DNA of 64,000 nucleotides from Tautonia plasticadhaerens (lineage in GTDB: Bacteria; Planctomycetota; Planctomycetia; Isosphaerales; Isosphaeraceae), in contig NZ_CP036426.1 of assembly GCF_007752535.1 (NCBI RefSeq), positions 5,828,001 through 5,892,000 on the forward strand, read 5' to 3'. Position 1 is the first letter of the stretch. Each line of letters begins with the position of its first letter. A model generated the notes under the pieces. That model saw only the letters and a list, made by a program, of their open reading frames with translations, was not told the origin of the DNA and searched no databases. Shown piece by piece: positions 37,373 to 46,289 of the stretch. The translations under genes and the position numbers were made by a program.

Positions 37373-37444
37373 TCGGGGGGCGCCTCCCCGCCTCGGGGTC
37401 GGCACGTTCCCGGACCCCCAGCCCTTCGAGGACGCAGCCAGTCC

Positions 37445-37475
37445 GAGACGCCGGCGGGCCGGCCGCCGGCGTCTC
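37445..37475. terminator. Perfect 13-bp-arm hairpin between convergent genes
   Basis: Arms GAGACGCCGGCGG (37445-37457) and CCGCCGGCGTCTC (37463-37475) are exactly complementary with a 5-base spacer. The element lies between the convergent hydrolase and PEP-CTERM genes, 20 bases from the end of the latter, so a bidirectional terminator is the simplest reading. No T-run follows on either side. Confidence 0.6.
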
Positions 37476-37494
37476 CCGACCGATCTCGCCCGGT

Positions 37495-38115
37495 TCAGGC
37501 CGATCGGGCCCGCACGCGGAGGCGAGACAGGCCGAGCGCGGCCATCAGGCCGAAGGCCGAGAGGGCCAGCGTGGCGGGCTCGGGGATGGCCGTCACGTTG
37601 TACCGCAGTTCGACCACGGCGTAGTTATTGACGTCCTCCTCGCCATAGTGGATGAAGTCGGCGGCGAAGGAGAGGACGTTGCCCGACGGGTCGTACGTCG
37701 CTTCCAGGATCTCGAAGCTGCCGCTCGCCAGGTTGTCCAGGCGGCCGGTGCTGCCGAACTCCAGCCCGGGGCGGTCGGGGTCCTGGAAGGGGAACCGCTG
37801 GAAGTCCTCATACGTCCCCGGGGTCAGGACGGCCTCGAACGGGGCCGCGAAGTTGAGGCTCCACCGATCGATCGACGTGCCCGGCAGCGGCGGGCCGAAG
37901 ATCTCGAAGCCGACCCCGTTGTCGAAGTTCCGGGACGCGACGAAGGACCAGCCGTCGTCCGGCGAGACCGTGTAATCCTGGAGGCCGCGCGCGACCCAGC
38001 TCGTCGGCGAGCTGTCGACGACCGTCAGGCGGGTGACCGAGGCCGCGTCCGCCCCGGAAAGGGGCCCGATCCCCAACATTGCGATTGTGATCAGGCTCAT
38101 GCGAGCAATCTTCAT
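37495..38115 (-). CDS. PEP-CTERM sorting-signal exported protein
   Basis: 206 residues. A signal peptide (MKIARMSLITIAMLGIGPLS, cleavage near ADA-AS) leads to a beta-rich body of about 150 residues. The last 30 residues are a complete PEP-CTERM tail: the PEP motif in AIPEPATLALSAFGLMA, a hydrophobic helix, then the basic end LRVRARSA. Such proteins are exported and processed by an exosortase, usually for surface or extracellular matrix. No exosortase gene is in the window. The body matches no named domain I recognise. Confidence 0.9.
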   Translation of the reverse strand: MKIARMSLITIAMLGIGPLSGADAASVTRLTVVDSSPTSWVARGLQDYTVSPDDGWSFVASRNFDNGVGFEIFGPPLPGTSIDRWSLNFAAPFEAVLTPGTYEDFQRFPFQDPDRPGLEFGSTGRLDNLASGSFEILEATYDPSGNVLSFAADFIHYGEEDVNNYAVVELRYNVTAIPEPATLALSAFGLMAALGLSRLRVRARSA

Positions 38116-38440
38116 CCGACGCTCCTCTACTCAGGATGTCGTCCTACCGTCTCGTTCCGTACGCACGTTCCCGCTTGCCGACGACCCGAGCGATCGCCTC
38201 GCGGACGCGGGCCGAATCTACCGAGGCCGGTCCCCGACTGCAAATCGATTGATTCCTGAAATCATCAAGCCGTCAGGGATTGCATCCTACCTCCCCGAAT
38301 ATGTGACTAAAATTGCCATCCAACACGATGATTTAAGCGTGCGGCTCGCTCCCCGCTCGCGCCGATCGTGCCGGGTCGGCAGGATGAGGGAGGGGCCGGG
38401 CCCATCGCACCGAGCCGAGCATCGTCCGAGGAGAGCCCCC
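38116..38440. promoter_or_regulatory. AT-richer divergent regulatory region
   Basis: 325 bases between divergent genes. The stretch 38240-38340 is clearly less GC-rich than its surroundings and includes a short interrupted palindrome (TGATT-CCTGA-AATCA, 38250-38264) and several TA-rich hexamers. It probably carries the promoters for the PEP-CTERM gene and the gene at 38441. No start site can be fixed from sequence alone. Confidence 0.4.
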
Positions 38441-39670
38441 ATGTCCGCCCCGACCGACCCCGCCCCGCCCGCCGGCCCCTGGACCGACGAGGGGAGACGC
38501 GACCCCGGCACCAACGCCATCACCCACGGCCTGACTGCCCGACGCCCGCTCTGCGAGGAGGAGGCCGAGCGGATGGCCCTGCTCGTCGAGCGGTGGACCG
38601 CGAAGCACCTGCCCGAGACGGAGCCCGAGGAGGCGCTGATCCAGTCGGCCGCGGTCGAGTACACCCGTTACCTCCGCTGCGTCGACGCCGAGGAGCGTCG
38701 GCTCTCCCCGGCCATCCGGGAGGCGCTCGACCAGTGGCAGGAGAAGCGTCGGCACGCCGTCCGCCGCAAGGCCCAGGAGCTTCGGTCCGATCCCGAGGGC
38801 ACGGTCGCCGCGCTCGGCGAGAGTGCCTTCGGGATCGACTGGATGCTCCGGCACTGGCGGACCCTGCTCGGCCAGATTTCGACGAGACGAGGGTGGTCGG
38901 GGGACGACCTGGTGCTCGCCCTCCAGCTCCTCGGCCGGGCCCCGAAGCGGCCGTCGGCGGAGGACGCCGACGCGCGACGCCTCTGGGACGCCGTGGTCCT
39001 GGCCTTCCCCGCCACCGTCGACGCCACGCTCCCCCCCGGCCCCGCCGCCGACCCGCAGGCGGCCGGCCGGCTCCGGGCCCAGCTCGACGACCTCATCGGC
39101 CGCCTGGAGGCGCGACGGGCCGAGGCCTGGGAGGAGGTGGAAGGGCCCCAGGCGGTCGCCGTCGAGTCCGAGGCGATGGTCGACACCAGCCCCCAGGGCC
39201 TGCTCCGCCACCGGTACCGCCGGGATGCCCTCCGGGACATGCAAAAGAGCCTCACCCTCATCATGAGGCTGCGGGTCGAGCGCTCGAAGATGGACGGGCG
39301 TCAGGCCCTCCTCGAACGGCAGGGCGTGGCCCACCGGGCGTCGTCGGCCCCGACGAGCCCCCCCGAACCGACCCCGACCGTCCCCCCGCATGAGTCGGGC
39401 ACGATCCCACCCCGGCCCGCCGCGCCGGAATGCCGAAACGAGCCGCCACCGGCCGCCTCGGGCACGGATTCTCCTCGCCCCAATCGGCAGGAGGCAAAGG
39501 AGTTCGGGAACACGACGCCCGGCCCCAACCCGGCGCCTCCCCGGCGCACCGGCGGCGCACCGGGCCCCGATCGATCGCCCACGAGGCGGACCGACGACCC
39601 CAGGATCGACCCCCGAGGCCCCTCCGGCGGGCCCCCGATCCGCCTCCGAAGCCCCGAACGCGACGCCTGA
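38441..39670 (+). CDS. Planctomycete-type protein with NAITHGL motif, unknown function
   Basis: 409 residues from the ATG at 38441, with a GAGGAGAG site just upstream. The N-terminal signature GTNAITHGLTARRPL is the version of the RNALKHGL-type motif that begins many planctomycete hypothetical proteins. A charged, mostly helical domain follows (residues 30-290, rich in Arg/Glu, with coiled-coil-like stretches), and then a disordered Pro/Thr/Arg-rich tail of about 110 residues. No catalytic motif is visible. The family is repeated in planctomycete genomes; a mobile-element or nucleic-acid link is only a guess. Confidence 0.65.
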   Translation: MSAPTDPAPPAGPWTDEGRRDPGTNAITHGLTARRPLCEEEAERMALLVERWTAKHLPETEPEEALIQSAAVEYTRYLRCVDAEERRLSPAIREALDQWQEKRRHAVRRKAQELRSDPEGTVAALGESAFGIDWMLRHWRTLLGQISTRRGWSGDDLVLALQLLGRAPKRPSAEDADARRLWDAVVLAFPATVDATLPPGPAADPQAAGRLRAQLDDLIGRLEARRAEAWEEVEGPQAVAVESEAMVDTSPQGLLRHRYRRDALRDMQKSLTLIMRLRVERSKMDGRQALLERQGVAHRASSAPTSPPEPTPTVPPHESGTIPPRPAAPECRNEPPPAASGTDSPRPNRQEAKEFGNTTPGPNPAPPRRTGGAPGPDRSPTRRTDDPRIDPRGPSGGPPIRLRSPERDA

Positions 39671-39784
39671 CCGGCCCGACGACCCTCCCCGAGCCCCGAT
39701 CCACGCCCCGGCCCCCGGCGGCGGCGCCCGGGGTCCGCCCCAGACCGCCCGGGAGCCGTATCCGACCCCGCCCCGATTCCGATA

Positions 39785-39845
39785 AGATCCGAGCCTGATC
39801 CGACCCGATCAGGACCGACCCGACCCGACCCGATCCGACACCCAG
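39785..39845. repeat. Short GACCC-type repeats and palindrome upstream of hisB
   Basis: Imperfect tandem units of GATCC-GACCC / GACCC run through 39789-39840. Within them CCTGATC (39794-39800) and GATCAGG (39807-39813) form an inverted repeat with a 6-base spacer. The array ends about 17 bases before the hisB start, so it could affect hisB expression. Confidence 0.5.
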
Positions 39846-39856
39846 GAGCCCCGACC

Positions 39857-40447
39857 GTGCCCGACCGCACCGCCGAGATCGCCCGGAAGACCCGGGAGAC
39901 GGACATCCGCCTCCGGCTCGACCTCGACGGCTCCGGCCGGTCGACGACCCGGACCGGCGTCGGCTTCCTCGACCACATGCTCGACGGCTTCGCCCGACAC
40001 GGCTCCTGCGACCTCGACGTGCAGTGCGAGGGCGACCTCCACGTCGACGACCACCACTCCACCGAGGACGTGGGCATCTGCCTCGGCTCCGCGATCGACC
40101 GGGCCCTCGGCGACCGCTCCGGCATCCGCCGCTACGGGCACGCGATCCTGCCGATGGACGAGGCGCTCGTCCTCTGCGCCATCGACCTCGGCGGCCGGCC
40201 CTTCTTCGCCTGGGAGGCCCCGATCCCGAGCCCCAAGGTCGGCACCTTCGACACGGAGCTGGTCCCCGAGTTCTGGAGGTCGGTGGCCACCCTCGGCCGG
40301 ATGAACCTGCACGTCCGGGTGCTCTCCGGGAGCAATGCGCACCACGTCATCGAGGCCATCTTCAAGGGCCTGGCCCGGGCCCTCCGCGACGCCTGGGAGC
40401 CCGACCCCCGCTGCGGCGGCGTCCCCTCGACCAAGGGGAGTCTCTGA
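39857..40447 (+). CDS. hisB: Imidazoleglycerol-phosphate dehydratase
   Basis: 196 residues, single-domain HisB size. GTG start at 39857 with a CAGGAG site upstream. The duplicated metal-binding pattern is intact: GVGFLDHMLDGFARHG and DDHHSTEDVG in the first half, ILPMDEALV and GSNAHHVIEAIFKGLARAL in the second. It removes water from imidazole glycerol phosphate in histidine biosynthesis. It stands alone, without other his genes next to it. Confidence 0.97.
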   Translation: MPDRTAEIARKTRETDIRLRLDLDGSGRSTTRTGVGFLDHMLDGFARHGSCDLDVQCEGDLHVDDHHSTEDVGICLGSAIDRALGDRSGIRRYGHAILPMDEALVLCAIDLGGRPFFAWEAPIPSPKVGTFDTELVPEFWRSVATLGRMNLHVRVLSGSNAHHVIEAIFKGLARALRDAWEPDPRCGGVPSTKGSL

Positions 40448-40506
40448 CCGGCCCGGTCTCCGCTCCGGCCGCCGAGCGTGTCGGGTCTCCTCCTGGCGAT
40501 CCCAAA

Positions 40507-40632
40507 CCCTCGCCCCCGTCCGCGGGGGAGAGGGTGGCCGGAGGCCGGGTGAGGGGGACCGGCGAATCGCGAGGACCCGCCATCACTCGAAGACCCCTCA
40601 CCCCGGCCCTCTCCCCGCGAGCGGGGAGAGGG
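40507..40632. repeat. Pair of REP-like hairpins in inverted orientation
   Basis: Hairpin 1 (40507-40533) pairs CCCTCGCCCCCG with CGGGGGAGAGGG around a 4-base loop with one mismatch. Hairpin 2 (40607-40632) has perfect 12-bp arms, CCCTCTCCCCGC and GCGGGGAGAGGG, around GA. The flanking GCCGGGTGAGGGG (left) and CCCCTCACCCCGGC (right) are also inverted copies. It is located between hisB and a membrane protein gene. This is a dispersed-repeat type common in GC-rich bacteria, perhaps also acting as a terminator. Confidence 0.7.
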
Positions 40633-40715
40633 GGAGGGACTTCGACCCGTCCCCCAGATCGAATCCGGCTCGAACACGACCCCCACGCCCGACCAGCATC
40701 AGCGAGTCGCCTACC

Positions 40716-41720
40716 ATGACGCGGAACGCCCGGAACCTGCTGATCCACGTGATCCTCTCGGCCGTCGCCCTCGGGCTGCTCGGGCTGGCGATCTACTCCA
40801 ATCGGGACCAGATCGCCCGGGTGATGGAGCGGCCGATCGACACTCGGGCGTTCGTCCTGGCCTTCCTCGTCTACATGGCCGCCCTGCTGCTGACCTTCCT
40901 CCGCTGGTTCGCCCTGGTCCGGGCCCTGGGGCTGCCGTTCCGGGTGGTCGACGCGGTCCGGCTGGGCTTCATCGGCAACGTCTTCAACCTGGTGATCCCC
41001 GGCGCCGTCGGCGGCGACGTGATCAAGGGGGCCTTCCTCTGCCGGGAGCAGGCGAAGAAGACCCAGGCGGTGGCCTCGATGATCATCGACCGCCTCCTCG
41101 GCCTGATCGGCCTGTTCCTGCTGGCGGGCCTGGCGGGGCTTTGGGCGTGGTCGGGTTCGTCGGAGGACGTGAGGCTGTTGATCGGCCTGGCCTGGGCGGC
41201 GTCGGTGGCCGGGCCGGTCGGGCTGGCGGTGCTATTCAGCCCGACCCTGTACCGCCCGCTGCTGGACCTGGTCGCCGGCAAGGGGAAGCTCGGGGCCGTC
41301 GCCTCGGAGCTGGTGACGGCGGCGGGGGTCTACCGGAGCCGGTTGCCGATCGTGGCCGGGGCGCTCGGCTCGGCGATGGTCAGCCACGCCCTCTTCGTGC
41401 TGGCGTTCTACCTCGTCGACCTCGCCCTGTTCCGCCCCGACCTGCCGGGGATCGTGTCCCACTACGTCGTGGTGCCGCTGTCGCTGTTCAGCACGTCGGT
41501 GCCGCTGCCCTTCGGGGCCCTGGGCCTGAGCGAGCAGGTGTCCGACTTCCTGTTCGCCCAGGTCGGCCACCCCGGGGGCGCGGTGGCGATGATGGGCTAC
41601 CGGGTCTTGATGTATGCCGGCGGCCTGCTCAGCGTCGTGGTCTACCTGGCCAACCTCCGCCAGGTCCGCTCCCTCCGGGAGGGGAAGGACGTGGCGGCGG
41701 GGGGCCTGGACGCGGCCTGA
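40716..41720 (+). CDS. Flippase-like integral membrane protein (LPG synthase TM/UPF0104)
   Basis: 334 residues with about eight membrane helices. The PF03706 signature is seen as FLRWFALVRALGLPF followed by GFIGNVFNLVIPGAVGGDVI and MIIDRLLGLIGLFLLAGLAG; the later LPFGALGLSEQ is also typical. The family covers the transmembrane part of lysyl-phosphatidylglycerol synthase and related lipid flippases, but the synthase domain is absent. Lipid or glycolipid translocation is therefore an inference. It converges on the NfeD gene with 16 bases between. Confidence 0.88.
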   Translation: MTRNARNLLIHVILSAVALGLLGLAIYSNRDQIARVMERPIDTRAFVLAFLVYMAALLLTFLRWFALVRALGLPFRVVDAVRLGFIGNVFNLVIPGAVGGDVIKGAFLCREQAKKTQAVASMIIDRLLGLIGLFLLAGLAGLWAWSGSSEDVRLLIGLAWAASVAGPVGLAVLFSPTLYRPLLDLVAGKGKLGAVASELVTAAGVYRSRLPIVAGALGSAMVSHALFVLAFYLVDLALFRPDLPGIVSHYVVVPLSLFSTSVPLPFGALGLSEQVSDFLFAQVGHPGGAVAMMGYRVLMYAGGLLSVVVYLANLRQVRSLREGKDVAAGGLDAA

Positions 41721-41736
41721 GCCCGGCCGACCGTGC

Positions 41737-43926
41737 TCAGGAGAGCTGCTTGACGAGGATCCGAGACCCCTGCACGTCGACCACCTGGATCAGCGAGTCC
41801 TGCTCGATGAAGTTCCGCTCGGCGATCACGTCCGTGATGATCTCCCCGAACCGGGCCTTGCCGGTCGGCCGGAGCATGGTCGTGGTCCGGCCGGTCTCCC
41901 CCAGGAGGAAGGCGAAGGGGGAGTCGGACTCGAAGAACGGCTTCTCCCCCGTCCCGTCGGGCGACCCGTCGGGGTCGCTGCGGAGGATCAGCTTGTCGAA
42001 GAACGGCAGGGAGGGGAAGAACCGGCCGAGCAGGACGGCGCCCACCACCACCCCGGCGATCGAGAGCACCAGCAGCGCCAGCGTCCGGCTCATCTGGCGG
42101 TACTGGAAGTCCTCGGTCGGGATGATGAACGTGTGGCTGGCCATCACCACGCTGAAGAGGACCAGGAACACTCCGCTCATGCCGAAGATGCCGAACCCGG
42201 GGAAGACGAACAGCTCCAGGGCCAGGCAGAGCAGCCCGACGATGAAGAGGATGATCTCCAGGCCGTCGGCCGTCCCCCCCAGGTACCGGCTCCAGAAGAA
42301 CAGCAGGAACGCCAGGCAGGAGGTGATCGCCGGCAGGCCGATGCCCGGCAATTTCATCTCGACGACGAGCATGAAGAAGCCGATGAACAGCAGCAGACCG
42401 CTCATGAACGGCGTGTTCAGGACGCCCACCAGCGAGTCGACCCAGCTCGGCCCCCGGAGCTGGATCAGGTCGTCGCCGATCCCGTACAGCGCCTTGAACT
42501 GCTCGTCGTCCCCGACCACGACCCGGGACAGGCCGAGCCGCTCCGAGTCGTCGGCGGTCGCCGTCAGCACGTTCCCGGCCGGGACCACGGTCCCCTGGTC
42601 CACGAACCGGCCCGGCTCGTCGTCCAGGGCCGCCCGGTCGATCAGCATGACGTGGGCCGCGTCGGTGTCGAGCGCCTCGATCACCTCGACCCCCGGCAGG
42701 GCCATCGCCCGGGCGACGGCCACGGGGTACCCCTTCTGCCCGGCGAGCGAGGCCAACCGGTCGGCCACCACGTCCCGGTCGCGGTCCGAGAGCGGGTCGA
42801 CCGAGCTGCCGTCGACCGTGGCGTCGACCTTGCCGAGCTTGCCGTCCCGGTGGAAGACGATCTCGTCGCAGGCCAGCGCCACCAGCGCCCCGACGCCCAT
42901 CGCGCGATCCCTGACGTACGCGACGGTCTTCACGTCCTCATATCGGAGGATCGCCTGGGCCAGGTCGTCGGCCGCCCGGAGCTGGCCGCCGGGGGTGTCG
43001 AGCTGGAGGACGACGAGGTTGGCCCCGTCCCGGATGGCCCGGGACAGCTCGCGGCCGACGTACGTCCCGGTGGTCGCGTCGATCGCGCCGGAGATGCGGA
43101 GCCAGACGGGGACGAGCCGGCCGGAGCCGGGGCCGGTGGCGTCGCGGACGCCTTGGAGGTCGTACAGGCGGGCCACCTGGGCGCGGTCGGCGGCGAAACT
43201 GCGGACGATCCCCTCGCTGCGGGCCCGGTCGGCGTCGAGCCGCCCCCGGGCCCCGGCCTGCCAGAAGGGTTCGGCCTCGAGGATCGCGTGGGCCGCCTCG
43301 AACTCGGGGAGGCGGTCCTTCAGCACGTAGTCGACCCGGCCGTCGGCGGTCCGCACCCGGAGCAGCTCGGCCGCGGGGTCGAGCATGCCGACGATCAGGT
43401 CGGGGGAGCGTCCCTTGGCCCGGCCGAGCAGCTCGGCGAAGCCGAAGAGCCCGGGGTTGACCTCGCCGCCGTCCGGGGTGATCGGGCCGATCGAGGCGTC
43501 GGGTCCGAGCACGATCTCGTCGCAGGCCAGGGCGACCAGGGCCGCATAGCCCGAGAGGGGCTCGGGCACGTAGGCCACCGTCTTCTCCGCCCGGGCCAGC
43601 TTCCGGGCGATGAAATCCGCCACCTGGAGGCTGACGCCATACTCGCTCGAACCCGGCAAGACCTCGAAGATCAGGACCGGCTCGGGCCCCCGGGAGGTCG
43701 AGGACCGCAGCACCGCCTCGACGGCCGACCGGAGCCGGTCGGCCCGCTCGCTGTCGATCGGCTGCTCGACCTCGAAGAAGTACCCGGGCATCTCCGCCGG
43801 CTCCCGCGCCGGTTGCGGGGCGGCGGGCGCCGTCGAGGCCGGGAGGGACAGCAGGGCGACCGCGACCAGCCCCCGGCGGAGGATCGCCGGGAGGATCCCG
43901 GGCTGCTCGGGCGCATCTGGGCTCAT
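41737..43926 (-). CDS. NfeD-family membrane protein with two ClpP-like domains
   Basis: 729 residues from the ATG at 43926. A signal-like segment (LVAVALLSLPASTAPA) precedes two serine-protease/crotonase-like repeats, one around residues 65-200 and one around 275-420 (LVVLQLDTPGGQLRAADDLA). Then come about five membrane helices and a C-terminal NfeD OB-fold (RPTGKARFGEIITDVIAE, ending SRILVKQLS). In characterised relatives the nucleophile is the Ser of an ASAG motif; here the matching segments read PLSGYAALVALACDEI and AMGVGALVALACDEI. The second has no Ser and the first has one shifted by a position, so proteolytic activity is doubtful. The role is probably membrane quality control or partner assembly. 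Confidence 0.88.
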   Translation of the reverse strand: MSPDAPEQPGILPAILRRGLVAVALLSLPASTAPAAPQPAREPAEMPGYFFEVEQPIDSERADRLRSAVEAVLRSSTSRGPEPVLIFEVLPGSSEYGVSLQVADFIARKLARAEKTVAYVPEPLSGYAALVALACDEIVLGPDASIGPITPDGGEVNPGLFGFAELLGRAKGRSPDLIVGMLDPAAELLRVRTADGRVDYVLKDRLPEFEAAHAILEAEPFWQAGARGRLDADRARSEGIVRSFAADRAQVARLYDLQGVRDATGPGSGRLVPVWLRISGAIDATTGTYVGRELSRAIRDGANLVVLQLDTPGGQLRAADDLAQAILRYEDVKTVAYVRDRAMGVGALVALACDEIVFHRDGKLGKVDATVDGSSVDPLSDRDRDVVADRLASLAGQKGYPVAVARAMALPGVEVIEALDTDAAHVMLIDRAALDDEPGRFVDQGTVVPAGNVLTATADDSERLGLSRVVVGDDEQFKALYGIGDDLIQLRGPSWVDSLVGVLNTPFMSGLLLFIGFFMLVVEMKLPGIGLPAITSCLAFLLFFWSRYLGGTADGLEIILFIVGLLCLALELFVFPGFGIFGMSGVFLVLFSVVMASHTFIIPTEDFQYRQMSRTLALLVLSIAGVVVGAVLLGRFFPSLPFFDKLILRSDPDGSPDGTGEKPFFESDSPFAFLLGETGRTTTMLRPTGKARFGEIITDVIAERNFIEQDSLIQVVDVQGSRILVKQLS

Positions 43927-44509
43927 GGAAGTCAATCTCCCCGGGCCTCGACCGCCGACGATCCGACCGGGCCTCCTTTCCCGCCCGGGGCGGCTGACCG
44001 CTCCGCGGGGGAGACGCCGGGCCATCGGGGAGGATCGGAGGCCGGACCGCCGAGGCGAGGCCGAACCGCCTCCGCGGCCCCGGACCGATGCCACGGCAGG
44101 CTGATTATAGGTCCGCCGTCGAGGGGGAGTCAAACCACGCCACGCCCGCCGATCGCCCCCGGCTCGCCGCCCGACGCGGCGGCCGATCGCCCCCGCGAGG
44201 CCCGATCGGCCGGGCCCGGCGCCCGGGGGGGCGGGAGGGGCTTCCCGCGTCGCGAACCGGTCGTCGACCAGTCCCGGCGGGCCCTGCTGGGTCGCCGTCG
44301 TCCTCGACGGGGGGATCGACCTCGCGCACTGATCCCCCGGCCGATCGATGGCCGATACTACCGACACAGGCGCCCGGATCACTCCGACCGTCCCGGCGGG
44401 ACGAGGGCGGGACGGGGGCCCGAGTCGGCGGCCCGGTCGACCCTCCGGACTCCTCGGGTCGCATGAGCCGGGGAGGCCCCGCCGCCTTCCCGAGGACCCG
44501 GGGGATCGG
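43927..44509. other. Divergent intergenic region between NfeD-like and TolC-like genes
   Basis: 583 bases of uniformly GC-rich sequence with no recognisable gene and no clear promoter boxes. An upstream in-frame ATG at 44348 would extend the TolC-like protein by 54 Arg/Pro/Gly-rich residues and is not favoured. Confidence 0.3.
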
Positions 44510-46093
44510 ATGAGGCTCAGAGAGGCGCTCGTGATCGTCCTCGGGCTGTTGGCTGTCGCCGCGGGGTCGGTGACGGCCCAGGAGTCGGGGCGGGCCCCCA
44601 CGCCGGTGACCCCGGGCGACCCGAGGTCGTCGATGCTCGGCGAGGGCCCCGGCGCCACCGGCGCGGTCGATCGGGATCCGGGAGGGTCCGACGACGTCGT
44701 CATCCCGGTGGGGCCGGGCCCGGAATACCCCCGGGTCCCCCAGGGGATCACCCGGACCCCGGAGCCCTTCGAGCCCAGCACCGGGTTCCGACTCGGGATC
44801 GAGCCGCTCGCGCCGACCACCGACGACGGGGGTGCGGGCCCCGGGAGGCTCGGGGCCGTGCCGCTCGAGGAGCTGGAAGGGCCTGCCGACGGCCTGACGA
44901 TCGACCAGGCGATGGACCGACTGCTCCGGTTCAACCTGGAGTTGAGGGCGCAGGCCATGGAGATCCCCAAGGCCCGGGCCGACGTGCTCACCGCCGGGCT
45001 CCGGGGGAACCCCCTGGTCTACGCCGACGCCGCCGTCATCCCCTACGGGGACTTCGAGGGCAGCGCGGGGGGCCCGACCGAGTACGCCGTGAACCTCACC
45101 CTCCCGGTCGACCTGAACGGGAAGCGTCGGCGCCGGATCGCGGTGGCCGAGGCCGCCCGGCTGGTGACCGAGGCGCTCTATCAGGACGCCGTCCGGATGC
45201 AGGTCGACACCCTTTATACAGCCTGGATCGACGTGCTCGCCTCCCAGGCGACGATCCGATTCCTGGAGTCGGGCCTGCGAGGCCTGGAGGAGCAGCGTTC
45301 GCAGGTCGAGCGTCAGGTCCGCGAGGGGACGTCGAGCCGATCCGAGTACAACACCATCGAGATCCTGATCGACAGCACTGACCTCACGCTGCTTGAAGCC
45401 CAGGAGACCTCCGAGGACGCCAAGCGGACCCTCGCGGCGCTGCTCTCCATCCCCGAGGCCGTCGCCGAGACGTTCCCGGTCCGGGGGTCGCTGCGGGGGC
45501 TGGAACTCCCCCCCCCGCCCATCGACCCGCTGATCCGACAGGCGCTCGCCACCCGCCCCGACCTGGTCGCCTTCCGGCTCGGGGTCGATCGGGCCCGCTC
45601 CGAGGTGAAGTTGGCCCGGGCCAACCGGTTCGAGGACGTCTTCCTGACCTACCAGCCTTTCACGGCCCAGGAGGGGCTGGTGGCGGGCGACCGGGCCTCC
45701 TACGCCTGGGCCGCGGGCGTGACGATCCCGGTGCCGATCTTCGATCGCAATCAGGGGAACATCGCCCGGGCCAACCAGACCGTGGGCCAGGCCATGGCCC
45801 AGCTCGCGACCCTGGAGCGTCGGGTGGTCCTGGAGGTCCAGCGGGCCGAGGCCGCCTACTCGGTCACCCTCGCCACCATCCGGAGGCTCCACGAGGAGAC
45901 CCTGCCCGCCGCCGAGGAGAACCTGCACGCCAGCCTGAGGCCGGCGGGCCCCGACGAGCCCGACCCCGTCTCCAGCCTGGAGGCCCGACGGGCCTTCGAC
46001 GACGTCTCCCGGCAATACCTCGACGCGCTCGTGAGGCACCGCCGATCTATGTTCCGGCTCAACACCGCCGTCGGCGCGCGGGTCTTCCCCTGA
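44510..46093 (+). CDS. TolC-like outer membrane efflux protein
   Basis: 527 residues from the ATG at 44510, chosen because it starts a clean signal peptide (MRLREALVIVLGLLAVAAGS, cleavage near VTAQ). A Pro/Gly-rich spacer covers about 30-125. The outer membrane efflux (OEP) fold then follows, with two long helical repeats: LTIDQAMDRLLRFNLELRAQ at the start of the first, and VAFRLGVDRARSEVKLARANRF and IPVPIFDRNQGNIARANQ in the second. It would form the outer-membrane channel of an RND or ABC exporter; no inner-membrane partner is adjacent. Confidence 0.9.
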   Translation: MRLREALVIVLGLLAVAAGSVTAQESGRAPTPVTPGDPRSSMLGEGPGATGAVDRDPGGSDDVVIPVGPGPEYPRVPQGITRTPEPFEPSTGFRLGIEPLAPTTDDGGAGPGRLGAVPLEELEGPADGLTIDQAMDRLLRFNLELRAQAMEIPKARADVLTAGLRGNPLVYADAAVIPYGDFEGSAGGPTEYAVNLTLPVDLNGKRRRRIAVAEAARLVTEALYQDAVRMQVDTLYTAWIDVLASQATIRFLESGLRGLEEQRSQVERQVREGTSSRSEYNTIEILIDSTDLTLLEAQETSEDAKRTLAALLSIPEAVAETFPVRGSLRGLELPPPPIDPLIRQALATRPDLVAFRLGVDRARSEVKLARANRFEDVFLTYQPFTAQEGLVAGDRASYAWAAGVTIPVPIFDRNQGNIARANQTVGQAMAQLATLERRVVLEVQRAEAAYSVTLATIRRLHEETLPAAEENLHASLRPAGPDEPDPVSSLEARRAFDDVSRQYLDALVRHRRSMFRLNTAVGARVFP

Positions 46094-46147
46094 CCGCCTA
46101 CCGCCCATCGAGATTCACAACCATGACCACGTAGCCCGGACGTGAAA

Positions 46148-46187
46148 AGACCCCGGGACCCAGCCCGGAGGCGGGGTACCGGGGTCT
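46148..46187 (-). terminator. Rho-independent terminator of tRNA-Ser
   Basis: The stem AGACCCCGG (46148-46156) pairs with CCGGGGTCT (46179-46187). Read on the minus strand, the hairpin is followed by TCTTTTCA, a short T-run, and it starts 13 bases after the tRNA 3' end. Confidence 0.75.
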
Positions 46188-46200
46188 CTCGAATCGGAAG

Positions 46201-46289
46201 CGGAGAGGGAGGGATTCGAACCCTCGGTACGGTTTGACCCGTACACGGCATTTCCAGTGCCGCACCTTCGGCCTCTCGGTCACCTCTCC
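46201..46289 (-). tRNA. tRNA-Ser (anticodon GGA)
   Basis: On the minus strand the acceptor stem GGAGAGG (46289-46283) pairs with CCTCTCC near 46208-46202, followed by discriminator G at 46201. The anticodon arm reads GCACTGGAAATGC, giving GGA for UCC/UCU serine codons. A long variable arm (GTACGGGTCAAACCGTAC) is typical of serine tRNA. The T arm GGGTTCGAATCCC is intact. CCA is not encoded. Length is 89 bases. Confidence 0.97.

Noticed and set aside
46201..46289. tRNA-Ser as integration site of the island to its right
   Set aside because: The 3' end faces left, no duplicated tRNA end or integrase was seen; kept only as a boundary observation.
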